A DNA stretch of 64,000 nucleotides from Coriobacteriia bacterium. GTDB taxonomy: Bacteria > Actinomycetota > Coriobacteriia > Anaerosomatales > SLCP01. Below the pieces are notes generated by a model. That model saw nothing but the letters and a program-made list of their open reading frames with translations. It was not told the origin of the DNA and did not search any database. Positions 26,268 through 35,300 of this stretch are shown here, in pieces. The stretch covers positions 1 to 64,000 of the forward strand of contig JAUVXE010000009.1 of the NCBI GenBank assembly GCA_030603745.1, written 5' to 3'. The translations under genes were made by a program, and so were the position numbers. Position 1 is the first letter of the stretch. Each line of letters opens with the position of its first letter.

Positions 26268-28478
26268 GTGGCCTCGGCCAAGAGACAGAGACGTCCCGGT
26301 CACGGCACGGCCCCGGCATCGAACCGCCGGCCGGCGTCGCGCGCCACGCGGCCGGCGCGGCGCGAGATGACGAGCGCCCAGCGCGTGGCGTGGTACTGCC
26401 TGCACGCGCTCGTGCTGCTGGTGCCGGTCGCCATGTCGAACTGGACGGCGCTGCCGGGCGTCTCGGTGCCGTTCACCTTCGACCAGTTCGACATCGTCAA
26501 GGCCGTGCTCATGCGCGGGATCACGCTCGTGGCGTTCGCGGCCTGGGCGTGGCACGTGCTCGTCGAGGGCGGCAGCGTGCGGCGGACCAAGGTCGACTAC
26601 CTCATCCTCGCGGTGCTCGGATGGATCGCGCTCTCGACCATCCTTTCGATCCACGTACCCACGGGGGTCTTCGGCAAGTACCGCCGCTTCGAGGGCCTCG
26701 TCTCCTTCGTGACCTACGCCACGATGTTCTTCCTCGCGGTGCAGTATCTCGACCGCGTCTCGCGCATCCGCTCGATCGCGCGCTCGCTCTTCATCTCGGG
26801 CACGGTCGTCTCGTTCTACGGCACGCTGCAGTACCTCGGGCTCGACCCGTACTCGTGGGGCCGCCTGCCCTTCGAGCCCAACCGCGCCTTCTCGACCTTC
26901 GGCAACCCCGACCTCCTCGGCGGGTTCATCGTCTTTCCGCTCGTGGTCTCGCTCGCCCTCGCGCTCTCGGAGCGCGACCACCGCTGGCGGATCGCCTACT
27001 GGGCCGGTTTCCTGCTCACGGTGGTCTGCTGGGTCACCGCCTTCACCCGCGGCGCGTGGATCGGCGGCGCGGTGGGACTCGCGGTCCTCGCGTTCGCCGC
27101 ATGGCGCTACCGGGTGCGCTTCACCACCGTCGACTGGTCGTTCACCGGCGCGATCGCCGCGATCTCGGCGCTCGTGGTCGTGCGCAGCTTCTCCGCCGAG
27201 TACGAGGTGCTCAACGTCTGGAAGCGGCTCGTCTCGATCTTCGAGTTCGACCAGGGCAGCGCCCTCACGCGCTTCCAGATCTGGGACGCCGCCTGGCGCG
27301 CGACGCTCGACCGGCCGGTGTTCGGGTTCGGGCCCGACACCTTCCGGCTCGTGTTCCCGCAGTACAAGCCGATCGAGTACGTCCAGACCGTGGGCCACCT
27401 CTCCGTCGCCGACAACGTGCACAACTACCTGCTGCAACTCACCTCGGCGGTCGGTATCCCCGGCATGCTGCTCCTCTACGGGCTCTTCGCGGCCGTGGCG
27501 GTGCTCTCCGCGCGCACGGCCTTCGCCCGTCCCCGCCCCGCCGAGGAGGGCGCCACCGCGCGCGCCGCCGCGCTCGCCGCCGAGGCCGATGCGGGCCGCC
27601 TGGTCGTCGCCGGATTCTGGGCCGCGTGCGCCGCCTACGTGGTGCACCTGACCTTCGCGCTCTCCGTGACGGGCTCGACCTTCCTGCTGTGGATCTCGAT
27701 GGCAGCCCTGCTCGCGCCCGCCGCGCGCGCCGTCGACGTGCGGCCGCCCGCGTGGGGGACCTTCGCCGCCGCCGGCGTGGTGGTCGTCGCCGTCGCGCTC
27801 TCGGTGGCCAACGTGGTCTACCTCACCGCCGACCACCACTACCTCAAGGCCCGTCTCGCCTCGACCTACGCCGAGCGGCTCGAGAGCGCGCAGCGTGCGG
27901 TCTCGCTCAACCCCTTCAACGACATGTACCGCGCCGAGGTGGGCGTCGTGCACGCCGACGCCTTCACCCAGCTCTCCGATCGCTTCCTCGAGGCGCAGCG
28001 CCAGGGCGAGGACGCCACCGAGCTGCTCGCCGCCACCCGTCAGGCGTTCACGCTCGCCGAGGAGGCGCTCCTCGAGACGATCGAGTTCGTCCCGTACGAG
28101 TACGACAACTACGTCTTCCTCGCGAACCTCTACAATCGTGCCGGCGGCACCCTCGACACCGCCTACCTCGAGCGGGCCAAGGAGGTCGCGCGGGACGGCA
28201 TCGAGCTCTCTGAGTTCGGCCCGGCGATCCGCCTGCAGTACGCCATCGCGCTCACGAGCACCGGTGAGCTCGACGAGGCGCGGCGGCAGCTCGAGTTCGC
28301 CATCGAGGTCGATCCGCGCTACGCCGAGGGGAATGTGGTCCTCGGCGACGTATTATTGCGGCAAGGGGACCCGGAGGGCGCGCTCGAGGCGTACCAGCGG
28401 GCACGCAGGTTGCGAAAGAACCTGCCGGGTATCGAGGCGATGATAGAGTCCGCCGAAGCCGCCATCGCGGGGGAGTGA
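26268..28478 (+). CDS. O-antigen ligase/polymerase-type membrane protein with C-terminal TPR repeats
   Basis: A 736-aa protein. A basic, Ala/Arg-rich N-terminus precedes about ten membrane segments (residues 40-490). The Wzy_C/WaaL-type signature region includes TAFTRGAWIGGAVGLAVL and PVFGFGPDTFRLVFPQY, then VADNVHNYLLQLTSAVGIPG. Residues 530-736 are TPR-like helices (LYNRAGGTLDTAYLERAKEV, EGNVVLGDVLLRQGDPEGAL). Such proteins polymerise glycans or transfer them from lipid carriers to acceptors outside the membrane. In an organism without LPS, the acceptor may be a wall polymer or exported proteins. Confidence 0.85.
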   Translation: MASAKRQRRPGHGTAPASNRRPASRATRPARREMTSAQRVAWYCLHALVLLVPVAMSNWTALPGVSVPFTFDQFDIVKAVLMRGITLVAFAAWAWHVLVEGGSVRRTKVDYLILAVLGWIALSTILSIHVPTGVFGKYRRFEGLVSFVTYATMFFLAVQYLDRVSRIRSIARSLFISGTVVSFYGTLQYLGLDPYSWGRLPFEPNRAFSTFGNPDLLGGFIVFPLVVSLALALSERDHRWRIAYWAGFLLTVVCWVTAFTRGAWIGGAVGLAVLAFAAWRYRVRFTTVDWSFTGAIAAISALVVVRSFSAEYEVLNVWKRLVSIFEFDQGSALTRFQIWDAAWRATLDRPVFGFGPDTFRLVFPQYKPIEYVQTVGHLSVADNVHNYLLQLTSAVGIPGMLLLYGLFAAVAVLSARTAFARPRPAEEGATARAAALAAEADAGRLVVAGFWAACAAYVVHLTFALSVTGSTFLLWISMAALLAPAARAVDVRPPAWGTFAAAGVVVVAVALSVANVVYLTADHHYLKARLASTYAERLESAQRAVSLNPFNDMYRAEVGVVHADAFTQLSDRFLEAQRQGEDATELLAATRQAFTLAEEALLETIEFVPYEYDNYVFLANLYNRAGGTLDTAYLERAKEVARDGIELSEFGPAIRLQYAIALTSTGELDEARRQLEFAIEVDPRYAEGNVVLGDVLLRQGDPEGALEAYQRARRLRKNLPGIEAMIESAEAAIAGE

Positions 28479-28526
28479 CCCGCGGGTGAGGCGACCGGGA
28501 GCAGCGAGTAGAGAGAGAACCAGCCG

Positions 28527-29165
28527 ATGAACACGCAGAGCGTACCTCCCACGACAGTACAGCGGCTTCCGGTCTACCTGCGCGTGCTCGTGCAAGCGCA
28601 GGCGATGCGCATGCCGGTCATCAACTCGGTGCAGATCGCCGAGATGGCCGGGACCAACGCCGCCCAGGTCCGCAAGGACTTCTCCTACCTCGGCGAGTTC
28701 GGCACGCGAGGGATCGGCTACGACGTCGACCTGCTCATCGCGCATCTCTCGAAGCGCCTCGGGCTGACCCAGCAGCGCCGCGTGGCGATCGTGGGCTACG
28801 GGCGCCTCGGCAGCGCGCTCCAGAGTTACCCCGGCTTCCAGGACCGCGGCATGACCGTGGTCGCGGTCTTCGACGCCGACCCCGACAAGATCGGCAAGAC
28901 GTTCGACGGTCACACCATCGAGGCGATCTCGGACCTCGAGGAGGTCGCTCGTCGCGAGGGTGTCGAGATCGCCGTGCTCGCGGTCCCGGCTACCGCCGCC
29001 CAGGAGGTCGCCGACCGTCTCGTCGCGGCCGGGATCACGGCGATCATGAACTTCGCGCCCGTGCGGTTGAGTGTTCCTGATGGAGTCGTCGTGCGGCAGG
29101 CGGACATGGCAGCCGAGTTGCAGATACTGTCATTCCACCTGAACCCCGAAGGGAAGCCTGCGTGA
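28527..29165 (+). CDS. rex: Redox-sensing transcriptional repressor Rex
   Basis: A 212-aa Rex protein, the usual length. The winged-helix domain has MPVINSVQIAEMAGTNAAQV and the family signature RKDFSYLGEFGTRGIGYDV. The Rossmann domain has IVGYGRLGSAL for NAD(H) binding, and VFDADPDKIG follows. Rex binds operators when NAD+ is high and releases them when NADH accumulates, typically opening respiratory or fermentative genes. It sits directly upstream of the TPR-NHL-cytochrome locus, and its stop overlaps the next gene by 4 bp (GTGA), so it may regulate this locus. A partial Rex-type site occurs at 30,954-30,971. Confidence 0.95.
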   Translation: MNTQSVPPTTVQRLPVYLRVLVQAQAMRMPVINSVQIAEMAGTNAAQVRKDFSYLGEFGTRGIGYDVDLLIAHLSKRLGLTQQRRVAIVGYGRLGSALQSYPGFQDRGMTVVAVFDADPDKIGKTFDGHTIEAISDLEEVARREGVEIAVLAVPATAAQEVADRLVAAGITAIMNFAPVRLSVPDGVVVRQADMAAELQILSFHLNPEGKPA

Positions 29166-29845
29166 CGCACGACATCGAACCTGTCGCCGAGGACGCCGCT
29201 ACGTCCGAGGAGATCCCGCCCGAGCACCTGGTGCCGGGCTGGCTCGCCGCGCTCGTCCTCGTGTTGTTGCTCGCCGTGGTGGGCCTCGGCGGGTTCCTCG
29301 CGCGCGGCCTGCTCTCCGAGCCGCGCTACGCCTCACCCGAGGAGCGCGAGGTCCGGGTGCGCGAGACCGAGCTCGCGAGTGATCCCGACGACATCCAGGC
29401 GCGCCTCGCGCTCGGGTACGCCTACCAGCAGGCCGGCCGGCTCGAAGAGGCCCTCGCCGAGTACGCGGCGGTCCTCGAGCTCGTGCCTACCGACACCGCT
29501 GCCCTCTACAACACCGGCGTGATCCGCCGCGAGCTCGGTGAGGACGCCGAGGCCGAGGCGGTGCTCTGGGAGGTCCTCGAGGTCAACCCCGAGCACGTGC
29601 TCGCGGCCAAGGCCCTCGGCGAGCTCTACGCCGACCGGGCACACTACCGCTCGCTCGTCGAGGCGGTCCGCCCGGCCGCCGAGGCCAACCCGAGCTCGGC
29701 CGACCTCCAGTACCTCATGGGCCTCGCCTACGAGAACCTCGGCAGGATCGACTGGGCCGCCGAGCGCTACCGGCTCGCGCTGACGTACTACCCCGACATG
29801 CCCGAGGCCCGCGAGGGTCTGGAGCGGCTGGGGGTGGAGCAGTGA
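29162..29845 (+). CDS. Membrane-anchored TPR protein
   Basis: A 227-aa protein with an acidic N-terminal tail, one membrane helix (about 27-50, GWLAALVLVLLLAVVGLGGF) and four to five TPR units (for example ARLALGYAYQQAGRLEEALA, ALYNTGVIRRELGEDAEAEA, DLQYLMGLAYENLGRIDWAA) on the outer side. TPR arrays hold protein partners together. Being coupled by overlaps to Rex on one side and the NHL protein on the other, it may scaffold cytochrome assembly at the membrane. That role is inferred from context only. A comparable membrane TPR gene lies at 54,419. Confidence 0.8.
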   Translation: MTHDIEPVAEDAATSEEIPPEHLVPGWLAALVLVLLLAVVGLGGFLARGLLSEPRYASPEEREVRVRETELASDPDDIQARLALGYAYQQAGRLEEALAEYAAVLELVPTDTAALYNTGVIRRELGEDAEAEAVLWEVLEVNPEHVLAAKALGELYADRAHYRSLVEAVRPAAEANPSSADLQYLMGLAYENLGRIDWAAERYRLALTYYPDMPEAREGLERLGVEQ

Positions 29846-30927
29846 GCGAACGCGCCGCCTTCCGCCTCACGCCGAGGCAGTCCTTCATCGCGCTCGCGGT
29901 GGTGCTGGTCATCCTGCTGATCGGGCTGCTCGTCTTCCTGCTCATCTTCCTGCGGCCCGGCGGGTTCACGATCGAGGGTGGCGACGAGGTCGCAGGTCTG
30001 CGCCCGGTGCTCACGATCGTCGGCCCGGGACAGGGGGAGAACCCCTCGTTCGACCGCCCGATGGCCGCCGCGTACGGTCCGCAGGGGCGCATCTACGTGA
30101 GCGACACCAACCACAACCGCGTCACGGTCTTCGACCGCAACGGACGCTACCTGTTCGAGTTCGGCGGGTTCGGTATCGCCAAGCCGCTGCCCGGCTACGA
30201 GGTCACCTGGGAGCCGGGACTGTTCAACTATCCCGTGGGGATCGACGTGGACGATGACGGCGATGTCTACGTCGCCGACTTCCGCAACGACTCGATCCAG
30301 GTCTACGACGCCGACGGCGCGTTCATCCGCCGCTTCCCCGAGCCCACCGAGGTCGTGGGCAGGGGCGCGTCGGGCCAGGACGGCCTCGGCATCGCCGTGA
30401 CCGACGTGGCGGTACACGACGGCTTCGTCTACGCGCTCGACGCCTACCAGGTGGTGGTCTTCACCACCGAGGGCGAGTTCGTCCGTCAGTTCGGACGCCC
30501 CGGCACCGGCCCGGGCGACCTCGACCGTCCCAACGGCATCGCGGTGGCCGACGACGGCACCGTGGTGGTCGCCGACTCGAACAACAACCGCGTGCAGGCG
30601 TTCACGCCCGAGGGCGAGGTGCTCTGGGTCGCCGGTGAGCCGCAGCGCTCGGGCGCGACCACCGAGACGGCGGGCGTGCCGGAGAACGGATTCGGCCTGC
30701 CGAGGGGCGTGGGCGTGATGCGCGACGGCACGGTGGTCGTGGTCGACTCGTTCGAGTTCGAGATCGTGCTGCTCTCGCCGGAGGGCCGGGTCCTCAGCCG
30801 GCACGGAGAGCGGGGCGTGCGGCCGGGGCAGCTGAACTTCCCCAACGGGATCGATGTCCTCGGCGACCTGATCCTCGTCTCCGACAAGGAGAACGACCGC
30901 GTGCAGGTCCTCGAGGTCGTTCGGTAG
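29842..30927 (+). CDS. Membrane-anchored NHL-repeat beta-propeller protein
   Basis: A 361-aa protein with one N-terminal membrane helix (about 17-40) and a six-bladed NHL-type propeller outside. Repeated units such as GRIYVSDTNHNRVTVFDRNG, GDVYVADFRNDSIQVYDADG, VVVADSNNNRVQAFTPEG and LILVSDKENDRVQVLEVV show the NHL core. NHL proteins often accompany multiheme cytochromes in electron-export gene clusters of other bacteria (established association, function poorly known). The GTG start overlaps the TPR stop by 4 bp. The cytochrome gene begins 136 bp downstream. Confidence 0.85.
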   Translation: MSERAAFRLTPRQSFIALAVVLVILLIGLLVFLLIFLRPGGFTIEGGDEVAGLRPVLTIVGPGQGENPSFDRPMAAAYGPQGRIYVSDTNHNRVTVFDRNGRYLFEFGGFGIAKPLPGYEVTWEPGLFNYPVGIDVDDDGDVYVADFRNDSIQVYDADGAFIRRFPEPTEVVGRGASGQDGLGIAVTDVAVHDGFVYALDAYQVVVFTTEGEFVRQFGRPGTGPGDLDRPNGIAVADDGTVVVADSNNNRVQAFTPEGEVLWVAGEPQRSGATTETAGVPENGFGLPRGVGVMRDGTVVVVDSFEFEIVLLSPEGRVLSRHGERGVRPGQLNFPNGIDVLGDLILVSDKENDRVQVLEVVR

Positions 30928-30953
30928 TCGGCAAGACCCTTGCTGTGTGGGGA

Positions 30954-30971
30954 TTGTGAGGACAGGTACAA
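30954..30971 (+). promoter_or_regulatory. Possible Rex-type operator overlapping a -10-like element before the 7-heme cytochrome gene
   Basis: TTGTGAGGACAGGTACAA resembles the 18-bp Rex box TTGTGAA-N4-TTCACAA: the left half matches at six of seven bases, and the right half keeps only ACAA. The outer TTGT/ACAA is a perfect inverted pair. TACAAT at 30,967-30,972 could serve as a -10. GGTACAATC is also found before the STAS gene at 55,730. The remainder of 30,928-31,063 shows no gene. Confidence 0.35.
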
Positions 30972-31063
30972 TCGCTCAACTTGAAGCGATATGCTGCCGA
31001 TTGTTAGGATGAGGCACGGAAGCGTAGGTTTCCGCCCTCCACGACACGTGAGGTAGTGGTTGC

Positions 31064-32137
31064 GTGAAGCGCAGGACCGCAGTTGTCATAGCCGGACTCG
31101 TGATGCTCACCGCGCTTGTCGCGGCGGCCCCCGCGTTCGCGTACGACGAGGTCGGCTCGGGGCGTAGCTGTTACGAATGTCACGGCCTCCTGCAGGGCGA
31201 GACCACGCAGACCGTCGGTTTCGTCGGCGAGCCCCGCAAGGGCCCGCACGGCGGCTACACCTCCACCACGAGCAAGTGCCGGACGTGCCATACCGTGCAC
31301 GCCGCGCCCGCCGAGGGCACCAAGCTCCTGCCCGCGGCCACCATCCGCTCGACCTGTGAGTCGTGCCACGACGGCACCGGCGGTCAGGGCGTCTACGGCG
31401 TGATCAAGGCGCGGACCGGTTTCGACCCGAGCACCGATCCGGGCGGCTCCGCCCACCGCATCGAGGCCGGCGTGACCGAGATCCCCGGCGGCTCCGCGAG
31501 CGGCGGGGTCCGCGAGGCGACCTTCTCGGGGCCCGGCGGTGCGCTCACCTGCAGTGACTGCCACTCGCCCCACGATGCCAACACGGTGGATCCGTTCATC
31601 GGCGACCGGTACCGCACGGCGGTCGGCGATCCGGACGCGAGCTACGGGGTGGCCAGCAACCGCCTCCTGCGCCAGCAGCCGGTCTCGGGCGACCTCGCCG
31701 TCGACGTGTACGGCGGTGGCTGGTGCGCGTCGTGCCATCAGGGGCACAACCCGATCAACGCCGTGAACCACCCGGTCCACCTCGATGACACGTACTACTA
31801 CGACAACGTCGCACGCTACGCAGGCCCGGGCGCCTACGACCTCGGCCCGCTCGGCCAGAGCAACGCCGGCTACGTGCTGCCTGACTGGCCCGTGGGTTAC
31901 GAGCCGATCTGCCAGCAGTGCCACGAGGACGTGCGCCGCGTGGGTCGCGTGACCCCGCGCGAGCTCGATGCGAGCGAGGCGTTCACCATCACCGGAGCCG
32001 ATGGCACCGTCGAGACTGACAACCCGCGCTTCCAGACGTTCCCGCACGAGAGCGAGGCGCCCGGGTTCCTGATCGTCGACACCGATGTCGACGGCATGGA
32101 CGCCCTCTGTCTCAACTGCCACACGATGGGCGGCTAG
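31064..32137 (+). CDS. Secreted heptaheme c-type cytochrome
   Basis: A 357-aa exported cytochrome. The signal peptide is clear (MKRRTAVVIAGLVMLTALVA, cleavage probably after PAFA). Seven CxxCH motifs are present: CYECH, CRTCH, CESCH, CSDCH, CASCH, CQQCH and CLNCH. The last lies six residues from the C-terminus. Spacing of the first three (CYECH…CRTCH…CESCH) is tight, and later ones are spread out with intervening beta-rich sequence. There is no membrane anchor, so it is either free in the wall space or bound to partners. It probably carries electrons between the membrane cytochromes and the giant surface cytochromes; this is inferred from position. Confidence 0.9.
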   Translation: MKRRTAVVIAGLVMLTALVAAAPAFAYDEVGSGRSCYECHGLLQGETTQTVGFVGEPRKGPHGGYTSTTSKCRTCHTVHAAPAEGTKLLPAATIRSTCESCHDGTGGQGVYGVIKARTGFDPSTDPGGSAHRIEAGVTEIPGGSASGGVREATFSGPGGALTCSDCHSPHDANTVDPFIGDRYRTAVGDPDASYGVASNRLLRQQPVSGDLAVDVYGGGWCASCHQGHNPINAVNHPVHLDDTYYYDNVARYAGPGAYDLGPLGQSNAGYVLPDWPVGYEPICQQCHEDVRRVGRVTPRELDASEAFTITGADGTVETDNPRFQTFPHESEAPGFLIVDTDVDGMDALCLNCHTMGG

Positions 32138-32301
32138 GGCCCAGCCCGCACTGTCCCGGCTCTCCTCGGCGCGAAGCACCGCAGCTGTCCGCGCTCCCAG
32201 TTCCTGGTGGATGCTAGATTCCTTCACGGATTCCGGTGTATTCTCCTCGGAACGTGACGCCCATCACACCGAATGCGTGATGAACGTCCGATATCGAGCG
32301 T

Positions 32302-32321
32302 GAGGGAGTGCGCACTCCCTC
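32302..32321 (+). promoter_or_regulatory. Perfect 20-bp palindrome upstream of the 15-heme cytochrome gene
   Basis: GAGGGAGTGCGCACTCCCTC is a perfect inverted repeat ending 31 bp before the GTG start. A second dyad, CATCAC-N9-GTGATG, lies at about 32,262-32,282. The 215-bp gap (32,138-32,352) contains no gene, and neither element matches the Rex consensus. They could be operators, or the palindrome could form a leader hairpin near the ribosome binding site. Confidence 0.45.
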
Positions 32322-32352
32322 GTGACAGGCTTCACAGACCTGGGGAGGTCAC

Positions 32353-35300
32353 GTGGTGAAGGGGTCGCTGAGGCGGCGCCTGGCGGCAGCCGGCGTCGCA
32401 GTGGTGCTGGTCGTCGGGCTGCTTGTCGGCGCCGGCGCGGGGGATGCAGGAGCATCGCTCACCTCGCTCGTCATCGGAGGGGACCGTCCGCTGTCGGTCG
32501 ACATCTCCGGCACCCGCGTGGTCTGGGCCGACCGCTCGAGCGGAGCGGACGTCTACGACGTCTTCCTCTACGACGGCAGGTCCGGCATCACCACCCGGCT
32601 CACCGACGGAACCCGTGACGACCTCCAGCCCCGGATCGACGGGGACACCGTCGTATGGGTCTCGTACTCCGTGAACGGAACCGGCGCCGACATCCACGCC
32701 TACGACATCCCCAGCAGGACGCTCCGCGTGGTCTGCGAGGATCCCGGCGACCAGGTCGCCCCGGCACTCTCCGGGCGCTGGGTCGTGTGGGAGGACCGCA
32801 GCACCGGATACGCCCCCTCGGTCCGCGCAGCCGACCTCGCGACCGGCACGCGCTTCACCGTCGCCTCCTCTCAGAGCCAGCCCAAGCGCCGTCCGGCGGT
32901 GGGCGGGAACGTGGTGGTGTTCGAGGACTACCCGCGCGGCTCCGCCTTCGACGCCGACGTGGTCGCTTTCGACCTGTCGAGCCGGACGGTGCTCACGCGG
33001 ATCGGCGACGCCTCGGCGGGTGAGCTCAGGCCCGACACCGACGGCACGTTCGTGGTCTGGGAGCGCGCCGAGACCGACGGCGTCCGGGACATCGCGGGCA
33101 TGAACCTCGCAACGGGCGTGACCTTCACGGTGGCCGAGGGAGCCGCCGAGCAGGCGGTGCCCGCGGTCGACTCCGGCGTCGCTTACTGGTTCGAGAACGC
33201 CGCGGGCAAGCGGCTCGGCGTGCTCAGCCGCGCGCTCCCGGCCGGCGCCGCGCGGCCCGTCAACACGTTCGGCTCCGGCCGGGGGGCGCTGGGGGCGTAC
33301 GCGGCCGGCGGCGGAGGCGTCGCCTGGATCGAGAACACCGGCGACGGCAGGGTGGTGCGCGCGATACTCGGCGCCCCGAGCGCGGGCGGCTCCTCGGCCC
33401 TCGCGGACCTGCTGCCCACCGGGCCCGCGTGGCTGCCGTTCCGCCTCGCCCAGATCTCCACCGGCGGGGACGTCGAACCTCCCGCCGTGGTGGCCACGAA
33501 CGTGGAGCCGGGAGCGACGCTGGTAGACCCCGACGCCGCCTTCACGGTCAGCTTCTCCAAACCGCTCGACTCCGCCACGGTGAGCGCGACCTCGGTGACG
33601 CTCTCCTCGGCCGAGACCGGCGAGGCGATCGACGCGACCGTGCGCTACTCGGCGCTCTCTCGGTCGATCACGCTGACGCCCGAGGAGCCGCTCGGCGACG
33701 GGACCTTCGCGCTCGTGGTGGAGGACTCTGTCGCTGACACTTCGGGCAACACGCTCGAGGAGCCGGTGGAGATCGCGCTGTCGACCACGGTGACGCTCGC
33801 CGACACGACCGCCCCTCGTGTGCCGGGCACGGGCGGTGCTCGCGTGGCGGCGGAGGCCGGCCAGGATGCCGTCGAGGTGACGTGGGCCAAGCCGTGGGAC
33901 AACGTCGGCGTGACCGAGTACCTCATCTACGCGCATACGGCGCCGATGACGCTCACCACCATCAACACACTCGGCCTGACACCCGTCGCGACCGTCGCGA
34001 CGGATCCCGCCACGCCGGTGGGCGCTCCCGAGGCGGCGATCGTGTCGGTGCCCGGCGCGCGTGACTCCAAGTTCACCTACTACTACGCGATCCGCGCCCG
34101 CGACGGCGCGGGCAACGTGTCAGCACTCTCGGCCAACCGGGTCGCGGACCCGCACGGCACCAACGTCTTCGGCGCGAACCTCAACACCTGCACCATGTGC
34201 CACGGCGTGCACGGCTCGACCGGCGGCGGGACCGGCGTGATGTCGGCCGGCCGCCTCGCGGCACGCAGCGCAGAGGCCTGCTTCACGTGCCATGGCGGTA
34301 CCGCCTTCGCGACCGCGTACGGGCACGGCTCGTCGATCGACGTCCAGGCGCGGTTCTACAGCTACGAGAGCTCGCCGTTGCCCGAGGAGGGCTCGCAGCA
34401 CCGCAACGAGTACATGGTGTCCCAGCAGCAGGAGTGCGACGCCTGCCACACGCCCCACAAGAAGCCCTACGACGGGGTGGCGGCCAACAGCTTCAACAAG
34501 CTGCTCAAGCGACAGACGGGCACAGGCCTGGCCTACAACACCGATGCGGCACCTTTTGGCAATCAGTTCTGCTTCAGCTGCCACGGCACGTCGATGGCCG
34601 CGATCGCCGACGTGGGTGGCGCCGATGCCTACGCCAACACCGCCGGCGACCATAACGCCGCGGCTTTCGACACCGACCCCTCGGTCGCGCATGGCTCGGC
34701 GAACGTGTTCCCGACGCGGCTGCCCTCCGAGGCCGGGCCGCAGATCAGCTGCACCGCGTGTCACAACGAGCACGCCTCTCCGGTGGCCCGCCTGATCGAC
34801 TACCGGGGCACCAGCACCGCGGACAGGAACTTCGATCAGGCCGAGCTGTGCTTCGAGTGCCACAGCGGCTCGAGCACGGAGGCGCGGAGCGCCGGGAGCG
34901 CGCCGTTCGCGTGGAACAACCGTGACGTCAAGGCGGAGTTCGGGCGGGCCGAGAGCGGCGGCTCGTCGCACCCGGTCTCGATCACCGGCCCCGAGTACGT
35001 GCTCACGAGCGACGCGGTCTTCTCGCAGACCTTGGTTGCCGAGTTCTTCACGAACACGCACTTCCAGACCCGGGCCACAACGGGCGACGGCGGAGGGTCG
35101 ATCGAGCTCGACACGTATGTCGAATCCGATCCGCCGCCGCTGACGGTGATCTACGGGCAGGAGGGGTCCGACCGCAACAACTTCGCCCGCTACGCGCCCG
35201 GAGACAACACATGGTCGGGACTCGGCCGTGCCGAGTGGGCTCCGGGGAGCGGGTCGACCTCGGTGTTCATCGACGACAAGCTCTACATGACGCGGGGCGG

